IMG/VR virus record: IMGVR_UViG_3300046616_000070
Span: 1 to 44,243 of that record
Reading direction: 5' to 3' (one strand)
DNA: 44,243 bases
Origin: a virus
Shown here: piece after piece, positions 29,901 through 37,583 of the stretch
Numbering within the stretch: the stretch's first letter is position 1
Layout of the letters: each line of letters begins with the position of its first letter
Position numbers and translations under genes: made by a program
The notes under the pieces: generated by a model
What the model was told of the DNA's origin: nothing
Database searches by the model: none
The model's input: the letters and a program-made list of their open reading frames with translations, nothing else

Positions 29901-30646
29901 AGGCGAAGCTCACCGTCCTGATCGACGGAGACATCATCGCCTACAAGGCCGCATGCGTGAACCAACAGGACATCGATCTCGGCGACGGGATCATCTCCTC
30001 CAAGACAAACCTCAACGGTGCACTAGAAGATGCTGAACGCATCATCGACGGCATCGCCAACAAGCTGAACGCTGACAGCATCATCGTCGGGCTCACCGGC
30101 CCGCTGATGGAGATCAGCAACCGCAACTTCCGCAAGGAGCTGCTGCCCACCTACAAGGGCAACCGCTCGGGGCCGAAGCCGATCCTGCTGGCCAGTGTCA
30201 AAGAACATATCCGGTCGGCATACGACACCAAGATCAAGGATGGCTTAGAGGCCGACGATACGCTGGGCATCTTGCTCACGCATCCGACGCTGATCCCCGG
30301 CAAGCGTGTTCTCGTCTCCACCGACAAGGACCTCCTGCAGATACCGGGGCGACACTACAATCCCGACAAGGAAGCCAAGCGCATGGTCACCGAAGCGCAG
30401 GGTGACTACTTCCATCTGCTGCAGACCATCACAGGCGATCCCACGGACAACTACTCAGGCTGTCCCGGCATCGGCCCTAAGCGTGCACCCGCCATCGTCG
30501 ATCAGGGCTGGCCGGGCATCGTGGCTGCTTACGAGAAGAAGGGCCTCACCGAGGACGACGCGCTCGTCCAAGCCCGCTGCGCTCGCATCCTCCGACACAC
30601 CGACTACGACTTCAAACTCAAGGAACCCATTCTCTGGACCCCATGA
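29897..30646 (+). CDS. 5'-3' exonuclease, T7 gp6-like (FEN/PIN fold)
   Basis: 249 aa, GTG start 29897 overlapping the previous stop. VLIDGDIIAYKAA (first metal Asp), FRKELLPTYKGNR, GLEADDTLG (acidic cluster), LVSTDKDLLQIPGRHYNP and a helix-hairpin-helix-like DNYSGCPGIGPKRAP are those of gp6/FEN nucleases. It removes RNA primers and degrades host DNA. T7 gp6 is 300 aa. Confidence 0.92.
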   Translation: MKAKLTVLIDGDIIAYKAACVNQQDIDLGDGIISSKTNLNGALEDAERIIDGIANKLNADSIIVGLTGPLMEISNRNFRKELLPTYKGNRSGPKPILLASVKEHIRSAYDTKIKDGLEADDTLGILLTHPTLIPGKRVLVSTDKDLLQIPGRHYNPDKEAKRMVTEAQGDYFHLLQTITGDPTDNYSGCPGIGPKRAPAIVDQGWPGIVAAYEKKGLTEDDALVQARCARILRHTDYDFKLKEPILWTP

Positions 30647-31221
30647 CAGCTCCTCTCATCGGCCTCTATTCCCCCCGCGCACAGTCGGGCAAGTCCACCT
30701 CCGCACGTCACATCGCCCATCGCGCCAAGGGCGTTACCATGTCCTTCGCAGACCCGATGCGTGCAGCCATCGTGCCCATCGCCGCGCCCTTCATGGAAGG
30801 CGGGGAGGATCAGGTCTGGCAGTGGTTCGGCGACGAGCGCAAGGACAAGGCAAAGGTTCCGCAGCTCGACGTGACGCTGCGCTTCCTGTTGCAGACCCTC
30901 GGCACCGCATGGGGCCGGGAGACGATCCACCCGGATGTCTGGGAGATGATCGCCAAAGAGACCTCTCGCAAGCACCGCAAGCGCTGCGTCACCATCATCG
31001 ACGACGTTCGGTTCGAGAACGAGTACGCCATGATCAAACGGGAAGGCGGACTGCTGTTCAAGATCGAGCGACCCGACGCGCCGGTCTCGGGCAACTTCTG
31101 GCACAAGTCAGAGGCCCGGCTGGAGAACCTGCCGTTCGACGAGACGATCATGAACGTGGGCACCGAGGCTGCACTCGTGGCGCAGATCGACGACCTTGTA
31201 TTCGACTACTTCGGAGTGTGA
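30643..31221 (+). CDS. Deoxynucleoside monophosphate kinase
   Basis: 192 aa, ATGA overlap with the exonuclease. P-loop LYSPRAQSGKSTSARHI, TMSFADPMR, then TLRFLLQTLGTAWGRE and VTIIDDVRFENEYAMIKREGG, matching T4 gp1-type dNMP kinases. It would convert dNMPs from degraded host DNA to dNDPs for replication, fitting the exonuclease and endonuclease neighbours. Confidence 0.85.
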   Translation: MTAPLIGLYSPRAQSGKSTSARHIAHRAKGVTMSFADPMRAAIVPIAAPFMEGGEDQVWQWFGDERKDKAKVPQLDVTLRFLLQTLGTAWGRETIHPDVWEMIAKETSRKHRKRCVTIIDDVRFENEYAMIKREGGLLFKIERPDAPVSGNFWHKSEARLENLPFDETIMNVGTEAALVAQIDDLVFDYFGV

Positions 31222-31228
31222 CTACAAA

Positions 31229-31543
31229 GTGGCAAGACTGAACCGTAATCAAGGCGAGGAGGGCGGCGACAATAGGTTGCCCTCCTACCCAACCAATTCG
31301 CCTTCCGTTGCACCTGAGGTGACGACGGAGATCATCAACTATCTGAACGCCAAATTCCCCGACACGCTCCCTCCTGCGGGCTCTGCCTACACTGAGGTGG
31401 AGCGAGCATGGGGAAGGCGCGAGGTGATCGAGCATTTGATCTGGCGTCAGAAACAGAACGAAGAAGAGAACAATGTGCTTCGGCGGCGGATCGACTCCCC
31501 CTCCAGCGCAGGCCCCGGCACCACCGCCGCCGCCTCCGGCTGA
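31229..31543 (+). CDS. Hypothetical protein bridging replication and structural genes
   Basis: 104 aa from GTG 31229 (start uncertain, weak ribosome site). The promoter-like site at 31271 lies inside its 5' end, so the N-terminal 20 residues may be non-essential. EVTTEIINYLNAKFPDTLPPAGSAYTEVERAWGRREVIEHLIWRQKQNEEEN is a helical, conserved-looking core. The 3' end overlaps the next gene by 71 bp. No family recognised. Confidence 0.55.
   Translation: MARLNRNQGEEGGDNRLPSYPTNSPSVAPEVTTEIINYLNAKFPDTLPPAGSAYTEVERAWGRREVIEHLIWRQKQNEEENNVLRRRIDSPSSAGPGTTAAASG
31271..31291 (+). promoter_or_regulatory. Candidate phage RNAP promoter (site C) for structural genes
   Basis: AATAGGTTGCCCTCCTACCCA. It differs from the consensus by C for A at one core position. 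It lies before the small virion proteins, portal and scaffold, the place of a T7 class III promoter. Confidence 0.6.
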
Positions 31544-31709
31544 TACCCCTAGCGCCCCGGTCTACAACGAGAGCAACACCGATGCGAAGAACGCGAGTTC
31601 ATCCATCGAGAACTCCCGGCGTGGACGCAGCTCGCTACTCATCAAGCGTAACACCTCAGGCACCTCGACCAGCAGCGCTGACACGAGCGGCTTGAACATC
31701 CCGACATAA
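31473..31709 (+). CDS. Small virion protein, T7 gp6.7/gp7.3-like (copy 1 of 3)
   Basis: 78 aa starting MCFGGGSTPPPAQ (T7 gp6.7 starts MCFSPK) and ending RRGRSSLLIKRN...TSGLNIPT (T7 gp7.3 ends KKSLSVARSSGGGINI). Pro/Ser-rich and disordered in between. First of three tandem genes with the same Met-Cys start and C-terminal signature. In T7 these are small tail or head-tail assembly proteins carried in the virion. Confidence 0.72.
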   Translation: MCFGGGSTPPPAQAPAPPPPPPADTPSAPVYNESNTDAKNASSSIENSRRGRSSLLIKRNTSGTSTSSADTSGLNIPT

Positions 31710-31711
31710 CC

Positions 31712-32038
31712 GTGTGCACTCTCTCGATGCCGCGCGGCTCCTTCTCCCAGAGCCAGACCGCAATTGGTCAGGTGATCAATAGGGTGCAGGAGACGCAGTA
31801 CGGCGCACGCGATGCCGCCAATGCTGCACCATCCAGTCCTGCCGCTGCCCCTTCGCAGCCCGCTGCTGCTGCACCTCAGTCCGCTGCTCAGCTCGCTATG
31901 GCGAACGGCGGTGGGGTTGCTCCCGGCATGCAGTCGGGTGGTGCGCCAAGTTCATTCAATATCCCGCGCAAGCGCTCCCGAGGTTCCGGCACTGCGTCCG
32001 TAGCTGGTGGCGGCGTTGGGCTCGGTATTCCAACCTAA
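31712..32038 (+). CDS. Small virion protein, T7 gp6.7/gp7.3-like (copy 2 of 3)
   Basis: 108 aa from GTG 31712, chosen because the second codon is Cys (MCTLSMPRGSFSQ) as in its neighbours. Ala/Pro/Gln-rich middle (APSSPAAAPSQPAAAAPQSAAQ). It ends FNIPRKRSRGSGTASVAGGGVGLGIPT, which repeats the (L/F)xIxRKR...GLxIPT signature. Starts 2 bp after the previous stop. Confidence 0.68.
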   Translation: MCTLSMPRGSFSQSQTAIGQVINRVQETQYGARDAANAAPSSPAAAPSQPAAAAPQSAAQLAMANGGGVAPGMQSGGAPSSFNIPRKRSRGSGTASVAGGGVGLGIPT

Positions 32039-32050
32039 GGACCCACCATC

Positions 32051-32296
32051 ATGTGTATGGGTGGGGGCGGATCATCCGCTCCGGTAACCACACCGATGCC
32101 AACGCAGGACGCAGGCAACTCCGCTAATGGAGCTGCCGCTGTTGCTGCTGCACCGGCACCGACCAACTCGACTACCGACACGACCACTACGCCGACCGAG
32201 ACCACCGACCGTGGCGTCTCCTCACTGCGCATCAAGCGTGGCCGAGGCGCAACTAGCGCTGGCTCTAGCGGCACCGGATTGAACATCCCGACGTGA
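32051..32296 (+). CDS. Small virion protein, T7 gp6.7/gp7.3-like (copy 3 of 3)
   Basis: 81 aa: MCMGGGGSSAPVTTP start, Ala/Thr-rich middle, ending SSLRIKRGRGATSAGSSGTGLNIPT. It is closest to copy 1 at both ends. The stop overlaps the portal start (GTGA). Confidence 0.72.
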   Translation: MCMGGGGSSAPVTTPMPTQDAGNSANGAAAVAAAPAPTNSTTDTTTTPTETTDRGVSSLRIKRGRGATSAGSSGTGLNIPT

Positions 32297-33888
32297 CGGA
32301 CGAACCCGATAAGGGAACGGCACAGTCGCGCTACTCACAGCTTGAGCCCCTTCGGCTCCCGTTCCTTACTCGGGCTCGTGACTGCGCTACGCTGACCGTC
32401 CCATACCTGATGCCCCCCGAGGGCATGACCAGCACCACTACGCTGCCCACGCCGTACCAGAGCCTTGGCGCTCGCGGCATCAGGACCCTCTCGGCAAAAC
32501 TATTGCTGAGCCTATTCCCGCCTAACACGACCTTCTTCAAGTACAGCCTCGACGACTTCTTCCTGCAGAAACTGACAGGCAAGGATGACATGCGAGGTGA
32601 GGTCGAGAAGGCACTGTCGTCTCGTGAACGCGCCACTCTCGATGAGATGGAAGGCGCACAGATGCGTCTCGGCGCTTCAATGGCGCTGCAGCACCTTCTG
32701 GTCGCTGGCAACTTCCTCATCCACGTTCCGCCTCAGGGTCGCACTCGTGGCTTCCGTCTCGACCAGTTCGTGGTCAAGCGCGATGCCTCAGGCAATGTCC
32801 TTGAGATCGTCGTCAAAGAGATCGTCAGCCCGACCGTGCTGCCTGATGCTGTTGCTGCTGCCGTCAAGGCGGATGCAGTCAAGAAGCATGGCGGCTCCGA
32901 AGACAAGTCGGCTGAACTCTACACGCATATCATTCGGCATCAAGAACACTGGGAAGTGTATCAGGAAGCGGGCGGTCTTAAGATTGCCGATACAGATGGG
33001 ACATACCCACTGGATCGTTGCCCGTGGCTTCCTCTGCGTCTCGCCACTCAACCCGGCGAAGACTATGGCCGGTCGTATTGTGAAGAGTTTCTCGGTGATC
33101 TGGACAGCCTTGAAGGTTTGTCCGAAACGCTAGTCGAAGGTTCGGCTGCAGCAGCTCGTATCGTGTTCCTCGTAAAGCCGAACGGCGTCACTCAGGTGAA
33201 GGTCGTATCGAAAGCGAAGAACGGCGACGTGGCTGTCGGCAACGCCGAAGACGTGACAGTGATCCAAGCGCAGAAGCAGGCCGACCTTGGTGTCGCGCAG
33301 AAGCAGGCGCAGGAGATCGCACAGCGTCTGTCTTACGCATTCATGCTCAACACTGCCATCCAGCGCAGCGCAGAGCGTGTCACTGCGGAAGAGATCAAGT
33401 ACATGGCGCAGGAACTCGATGATGCCCTCGGCGGCATGTACGCGCTCCTCTCGGCTGAGTTTCAGCTCCCCGTCGTGCTCCTCTTTGAGGACCGCATGGA
33501 GAAGCTGCGTCAGGTCCCGCCGATGCCCAAGGGCGTCGTCAAGCCTACGATCACCACCGGCATGGCCGCGATTGGTCGAGGCATCGATCTGCGCAACCTC
33601 CGCGCATTCACAGCCGACATCGTTCAAACCCTCGGTCCTGAGATCGCCTTCCGCTATCTCCAGCCGACCGAATACATCAAGCGTGCTGCCGCTGCCTATG
33701 GCATCGACACTGGTGGTCTCGTCAAGCCCGACGATCAGATCGCACAGGAAGAGCAGCTCGCTAAACTTGAAGCCCTCGCACAGAACCTTGGACCTCAGGC
33801 CCTCCAGCAAATGGGTGGCATGGGCAAGGAAGTCGTGAAGGGCGCAGTCCAACAGCAAGTAGGTAACAATGGCCAAAGCCCCAGCTAA
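32293..33888 (+). CDS. Portal (head-tail connector) protein, T7 gp8-like
   Basis: 531 aa, GTG start 32293; T7 gp8 is 536. RYSQLEPLRLPFLTRARDCATLTVPYLMPPEG, YQSLGARGIRTLSAKLLLSLFPP and the central EELxYMAQELDDALGGMYALLSAEFQLPVV motif are typical of the family. It forms the dodecameric portal through which DNA is packaged and exits. Confidence 0.96.
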   Translation: MTDEPDKGTAQSRYSQLEPLRLPFLTRARDCATLTVPYLMPPEGMTSTTTLPTPYQSLGARGIRTLSAKLLLSLFPPNTTFFKYSLDDFFLQKLTGKDDMRGEVEKALSSRERATLDEMEGAQMRLGASMALQHLLVAGNFLIHVPPQGRTRGFRLDQFVVKRDASGNVLEIVVKEIVSPTVLPDAVAAAVKADAVKKHGGSEDKSAELYTHIIRHQEHWEVYQEAGGLKIADTDGTYPLDRCPWLPLRLATQPGEDYGRSYCEEFLGDLDSLEGLSETLVEGSAAAARIVFLVKPNGVTQVKVVSKAKNGDVAVGNAEDVTVIQAQKQADLGVAQKQAQEIAQRLSYAFMLNTAIQRSAERVTAEEIKYMAQELDDALGGMYALLSAEFQLPVVLLFEDRMEKLRQVPPMPKGVVKPTITTGMAAIGRGIDLRNLRAFTADIVQTLGPEIAFRYLQPTEYIKRAAAAYGIDTGGLVKPDDQIAQEEQLAKLEALAQNLGPQALQQMGGMGKEVVKGAVQQQVGNNGQSPS

Positions 33889-34015
33889 CGCCGGTTCGGA
33901 AGCCTCCTCGGTAAAGATCGAGGAAGGCACTGAAACCCCGGCAACCCCGAACACCATCGCGAAGCCGAAGACCGTCTCGACGGACAACTTCGGTAATCAG
34001 ATCGAAGAGGCTTAA
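33869..34015 (+). CDS. 48-aa hypothetical protein between portal and scaffold
   Basis: MAKAPANAGSEASSVKIEEG start and DNFGNQIEEA end; AGGTAA precedes the ATG. 20-bp overlap with the portal end and TAATG overlap with the scaffold start. Low complexity and charged, probably disordered. No family recognised. Confidence 0.6.
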   Translation: MAKAPANAGSEASSVKIEEGTETPATPNTIAKPKTVSTDNFGNQIEEA

Positions 34016-34854
34016 TGAGCACCGCCTCGGTCTCATTCCAGACGGCACCGACCGGCGCAGAAGCCCCGGCAGCGGACCCGACGAAGGACATCAATGCGCA
34101 AGCAACGAACCCCGCCGCGCCTGCTGAAGGGTCCAATCCCGACCGGCCTGAGTGGCTCCCGCAAAACTTCGCGACCGTCGAAGACTACGTCAAGTCGAAC
34201 AACGAAGCGCGAGGAGAACTCACCCGTGCGCAGCAGGAACTCGCTAAGCTCCGAAAAAGTGACAGCGAACAGCCCGGCGCGGGGGCAGAACAGTCTTCGC
34301 AGACCCCGGCTGAGAGAGCGGCCAACGAAGCCGTAACCAACGCTGGCCTCGACGTTTCGACGTGGCAGGCCGAGTTCAACGAGACCCGTGATGTGTCCGA
34401 AGAGGGCCGTGCGGCAATCGCTAAGGGTCTCGAAAAGCAGTTCGGCAAGGACGCTCGCGCCCTCGTGGACGACTTCATCGAAGGCCAGAAGATGCGCCTC
34501 TCCAACGTGGAGAATCAGGTGCATCAGCAGGCTGGTGGCAAGGATCAGTACGCTGCAATGATGCAGTGGGCTTCGACGAATATGTCGGCTCAGGAGATCG
34601 CTGCCTACAACACTGCCATGGGCACTGGCGACTTCAACTCGATGTCGCTCGCTGTCGATGGCTTGAAGTCTCGCTTCACCAAGGCTGTCGGCTCCGCACC
34701 GAAGCTGCTCAGCGGTGACAACTCCATCGCCAACAACAGTGGTGGCTTCGGCTCCACGTTCGAGATGACGCAGGCCATGAAGGACCCGCGCTATCGCACC
34801 GACCCGGTCTACCGTAAGGGCGTCGAACAGCGGGCGATGAAGTCCAACTTCTAA
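34015..34854 (+). CDS. Capsid scaffolding protein, T7 gp9-like
   Basis: 279 aa. Disordered acidic N-terminus, RPEWLPQNFATVEDYVKSNNEARGELTRAQQELAKLRK (the conserved W-L-P-x-x-F...Y), a helical middle, and a C-terminal DPRYRTDPVYRKGVEQR segment that would bind capsid. It directs prohead assembly and leaves the mature virion. Confidence 0.92.
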   Translation: MSTASVSFQTAPTGAEAPAADPTKDINAQATNPAAPAEGSNPDRPEWLPQNFATVEDYVKSNNEARGELTRAQQELAKLRKSDSEQPGAGAEQSSQTPAERAANEAVTNAGLDVSTWQAEFNETRDVSEEGRAAIAKGLEKQFGKDARALVDDFIEGQKMRLSNVENQVHQQAGGKDQYAAMMQWASTNMSAQEIAAYNTAMGTGDFNSMSLAVDGLKSRFTKAVGSAPKLLSGDNSIANNSGGFGSTFEMTQAMKDPRYRTDPVYRKGVEQRAMKSNF

Positions 34855-35651
34855 TGCTCCAGGGCGATTATTCTCAGCTATCGCCCAAGGCACTCGACAC
34901 TTCCTTCTACGCTGTCAATCCGCACACCTTCGGTAACTATCGCGCAGGCTACATGACCTTGTGGTCGCGCATGTCGGTTACCAAGGTGAGCGAGGCGTCG
35001 AAGCAAGTCCGCCTCGTGGTCGCTCATCAGGATGTCTATAAGGGCATCGAAGCGGCCACGGGGGTGCCGTGGGCAGCAATCGCAATGCTGCATCTCCGCG
35101 AAGCCGGTCCTCAGGACGTAGGCCGCTGGGAATGCACACTGCACAACGGCGAACGCATCATCGGCAAGGGCACCAAGACCAAGCTCGTTCCGAAGGGCGT
35201 CGGCCCGTTCAAGACATTCAAGGAAGCCGCCATCCATGCCATCCGGCAGGAAGGGCTCGATAAGATCGATTGGGCTAAGGACGGCATCGCGTATCTCGCG
35301 TTCGCCTCCGAGACCTTCAACGGCTTCGGCTATCGCAACAAGGGCATCCCGTCCCCGTACCTTTGGGGCGGCTCGTCCGTCCAGCAGAAGGGCAAGTACG
35401 TCAAGGATGGCGTGTTCGACCGTAACACCATGGACCCGCAGATCGGCACCATGCCGCTCCTCAAGGTCCTCATGGACACCACCGGATACACCTTTGGCAA
35501 AACTCCTGCTGCTGCTGTGGCTGCACCTCAGCCAACCCCAGTCCCGTCCAGTCCCTCGACCTCCAGCGGCATTGATCCGCAGCGTGGGGTAGGGGCGATC
35601 CTGAACGTGGTCTATACCGCCATCCAAGCGGTTCTCAAACGAAAGAGCTAA
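34854..35651 (+). CDS. Endolysin-like peptidoglycan hydrolase
   Basis: 265 aa, TAATG overlap with the scaffold gene. Residues about 65-215 hold VPWAAIAMLHLREAG, CTLHNGERI, PFKTFKEAAIHAI, YLAFASETFNGFGYRNKGIPSPYLWGGSS and GKYVKDGVFD, a pattern of a lysozyme-like (muramidase-type) family common in phage and GTA-like elements; E in HLRE is the likely catalytic acid. The C-terminal 50 residues have a Pro/Ser linker and a hydrophobic AILNVVYTAIQAVL, perhaps a membrane tether. Two membrane proteins follow, giving a lysis cassette. Confidence 0.75.
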   Translation: MLQGDYSQLSPKALDTSFYAVNPHTFGNYRAGYMTLWSRMSVTKVSEASKQVRLVVAHQDVYKGIEAATGVPWAAIAMLHLREAGPQDVGRWECTLHNGERIIGKGTKTKLVPKGVGPFKTFKEAAIHAIRQEGLDKIDWAKDGIAYLAFASETFNGFGYRNKGIPSPYLWGGSSVQQKGKYVKDGVFDRNTMDPQIGTMPLLKVLMDTTGYTFGKTPAAAVAAPQPTPVPSSPSTSSGIDPQRGVGAILNVVYTAIQAVLKRKS

Positions 35652-35653
35652 CC

Positions 35654-35899
35654 ATGTATCGTCGCATCCTGCGGCGGTGCGGGCGGCTTCCCCTGTTCCG
35701 CCTCGGTGCGGCACTGGTCATCTTGAGCCAGATCATTGAGGCCCTCGACGCACTGGTCGGTCTCGACCTCGCGTCCATCCTCCCGGCACACTACAACGTC
35801 GCCGCTATTGTCACGGCCATCGGCCTGCTCAAGATCGTCCTTAGGGGCCTCTTCGTTGTCGCTTCAATGTTCCAAACCAAACCGGAGGAGGGCAGCTAA
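35654..35899 (+). CDS. Probable holin
   Basis: 81 aa with basic N-terminus (MYRRILRRCGRLPLFR), a hydrophobic segment (LGAALVILSQIIEALDALVGL), a second one (NVAAIVTAIGLLKIVLRGLFVVASMF) and a charged tail. Size, topology and placement after the endolysin support a class II holin. TAATG overlap with the next gene. Confidence 0.65.
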   Translation: MYRRILRRCGRLPLFRLGAALVILSQIIEALDALVGLDLASILPAHYNVAAIVTAIGLLKIVLRGLFVVASMFQTKPEEGS

Positions 35900-36300
35900 T
35901 GTGGCTGCTCACCTTCGCACTCAATCTCTTCTCCAGTCCCATACTCGGCAAAGTCGCCGACTACCTCACGAAGCGCTCCAACGACCAAGCCGTCATGCAC
36001 GGCCAAGACATGACCGCAGCCACGTCCATCGTGGTCGCGCAAATCCAAGCGGAGATCGCAGCCCGTCAAGCCCAGCTCGCGTTCTCCTCGCGTCACGACA
36101 AACTCGTGGCATGGATCGTCGCGCCGTTCATCCTCCATGTGTGGATGCTCGTGCTCGACAGATGCTTCCATCTCAACTGGAACATCGAGATGCTACCCGA
36201 CCCACTCAACGACTGGGAAGGTCGCATCCTTCTATCGTTCTTCATCCTCTCGCCCGCAGCTAACCTTGCAAAGGCGGCTCTCGGGCTGGTGAAGAAGTAG
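35899..36300 (+). CDS. Second lysis membrane protein, 3TM-holin-like (GTA type)
   Basis: 133 aa. N-terminal hydrophobic segment (WLLTFALNLFSSPILGKV), a helical stretch rich in Ala/Gln (EIAARQAQLAFSSRHDK), then WIVAPFILHVWMLVLDRCF and a third segment, LLSFFILSPAANLAKAALGLV. This resembles the holin family of three TM segments found in alphaproteobacterial gene transfer agents. It could be a holin, pinholin or antiholin partner to the preceding gene. Confidence 0.6.
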   Translation: MWLLTFALNLFSSPILGKVADYLTKRSNDQAVMHGQDMTAATSIVVAQIQAEIAARQAQLAFSSRHDKLVAWIVAPFILHVWMLVLDRCFHLNWNIEMLPDPLNDWEGRILLSFFILSPAANLAKAALGLVKK

Positions 36301-36352
36301 CAACATGGCCGGTGCCTCTACAGCCTCATCAACTGTACGCGCCGGTCCTCTT

Positions 36353-36442
36353 CTGGATGTAGCTTATAGGGTAAAGCAGCGGCCCACATGCTTGCGTGTG
36401 ATGAAGTCCGTTGAAGGTGGTTCGAGTCCTCCCGTCCAGCCA
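36353..36442 (+). ncRNA. tRNA-like structure with hairpin inserted in the anticodon loop
   Basis: Acceptor CTGGATG (36353-36359) pairs with CGTCCAG (36433-36439), followed by CCA. D arm TA-GCTT-ATAGGGTA-AAGC is typical of tRNA. T arm GGTGG-TTCGAGT-CCTCC has one T-T mismatch. The anticodon stem GCGG/CCGT is present with a 4-base variable loop TGAA, but the loop holds a 6-bp hairpin CACATG-CTTG-CGTGTG (CUUG tetraloop). No normal anticodon can be read. It lies 52 bp after the holin-like gene and 188 bp before the capsid gene. It may be a processing signal cut by RNase P/Z, a degenerate tRNA, or a regulatory mimic. Confidence 0.75.
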
Positions 36443-36470
36443 ACTACACAATCCATAGCGGAAAGCAACG

Positions 36471-36486
36471 TGCCCCTTTTAAGGGG
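36471..36486 (+). other. Hairpin CCCCT-TTTA-AGGGG in the capsid leader
   Basis: Five G-C/A-T pairs closed by a TTTA loop, with flanking AACG/CGTT that could extend it. No T-run follows, so not a standard terminator. Part of the structured leader between the tRNA-like element and the capsid gene. Confidence 0.5.
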
Positions 36487-36526
36487 GCGTTCAGGTCCAA
36501 GACCACCGACTAGACGAAGCCTCTTG

Positions 36527-36560
36527 GCTCACTCTTGATGCATCTGCGGATGCACTGAGC
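36527..36560 (+). other. Extended hairpin in the capsid gene leader
   Basis: TGCATC (36539-36544), tetraloop TGCG, GATGCA (36549-36554) form a perfect stem, enclosed by GCTCA (36527-36531) and TGAGC (36556-36560). A GGTTCGAGG sequence at 36591-36599 recalls a T loop, but no acceptor stem fits well. The element may control capsid mRNA stability or translation. Confidence 0.5.
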
Positions 36561-36630
36561 GTGAATAACCTTTTGCGTCTTCCGATGGCGGGTTCGAGGC
36601 CACTTCCTCAATCCACTATGGAGACTACCA

Positions 36631-37569
36631 ATGACCGACACCGTCGTGTCCCGCACCGGCCAAGTTAACCACACTGGCGATGCACTCGCACTATTCCTCA
36701 AGGTGTTCTCGGGTGAAGTTCTCACCGAGTTCGAGCGCACCACGCTGTTCACCGACAAGCACTTCATCCGACAGATCACGTCGGGCAAGTCGGCGCAGTT
36801 CCCGCTGATCGGTAAGGCGTCCAGCCGTTACCATACGCCCGGTCAGTGGATCGATGGCACTGTCATCGACCACGCCGAGAAGGTGATCACCATCGACGAT
36901 CTGCTGATCGCTGATACGTTCATCGCCAACATCGACGAAGCCATGAACCACTACGACGTTCGTGGTCCTTACTCGCAGGAGCTGGGCCGTGAGCTGGCTC
37001 AGGCGTTCGACACCAACGTCGCTCGCGTCATGGTTCTGGCCGCTCGTGCCTCGAACCCGCTGGCCGGTCGTCCGGGCGGCACCCGCATCTCCAACGCCAA
37101 CATGGACACCGACAAGGACGCTCTGCGTACCTCGCTGTTCTCGGCTGCTCAGAAGCTCGATGAGAAGAACGTCCCCGCTGAAGATCGCACCGCGTTCTTC
37201 CGCCCGGCCCAGTTCTACATCATGGCTCAGGACACCACGCTCATCAACAAGTTCTACGGTGAGACGGGTGGCGATCTGGGCAAGGGCTCGCTGGAGACCG
37301 TCGCTGGCTTCCCGATTGTGAAGTCGAACAACGTTCCGGCTGTCGATGACACCGCGAACACCGCCGTTCACGCCAAGTATCGCGCTGACTTCAGCAAGAC
37401 CGTGGGCGTCATCTCGAACAAGATGGCCGCTGGCACCGTCAAGCTGATGGACCTCGCGATGGACGCTCAGTACGAGCCCCGCCGTCAGGGCACCTTCATG
37501 GTCGCCAAGTACGCGGTCGGCCACGACTGGCTGCGCCCTGAGTGCGCGGTCGAACTCTACAAGGCGTAA
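36631..37569 (+). CDS. Major capsid protein, T7 gp10-like
   Basis: 312 aa (T7 gp10A 345). GDALALFLKVFSGEVLTEFERTTLFTDKHFIRQITSGKSAQFPLIGKA, HTPGQWIDG and the C-terminal GVISNKMAAGTVKLMDL are typical of HK97-fold T7 capsids. TGGAG precedes the ATG. Gene order portal, scaffold, lysis cassette, capsid is unusual: in T7 capsid directly follows the scaffold gene. A strong terminator follows. Confidence 0.96.
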   Translation: MTDTVVSRTGQVNHTGDALALFLKVFSGEVLTEFERTTLFTDKHFIRQITSGKSAQFPLIGKASSRYHTPGQWIDGTVIDHAEKVITIDDLLIADTFIANIDEAMNHYDVRGPYSQELGRELAQAFDTNVARVMVLAARASNPLAGRPGGTRISNANMDTDKDALRTSLFSAAQKLDEKNVPAEDRTAFFRPAQFYIMAQDTTLINKFYGETGGDLGKGSLETVAGFPIVKSNNVPAVDDTANTAVHAKYRADFSKTVGVISNKMAAGTVKLMDLAMDAQYEPRRQGTFMVAKYAVGHDWLRPECAVELYKA

Positions 37570-37583
37570 GCCTTCCACCCATG

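Noticed and set aside
36378-36402. Reading the tRNA-like element as a normal tRNA-Met (CAT), His (GTG) or class II tRNA
   Set aside because: No choice of a 7-base loop with T33 gives a paired anticodon stem; only the GCGG/CCGT stem with an inserted hairpin pairs well.
36513-36615. A second tRNA-like element before the capsid gene (GACGAAG / CTTCCTC acceptor, GGTTCGAGG loop)
   Set aside because: The acceptor has a mismatch, the T stem does not pair in register, no D arm is visible and no CCA follows. Only the 36527-36560 hairpin is kept.
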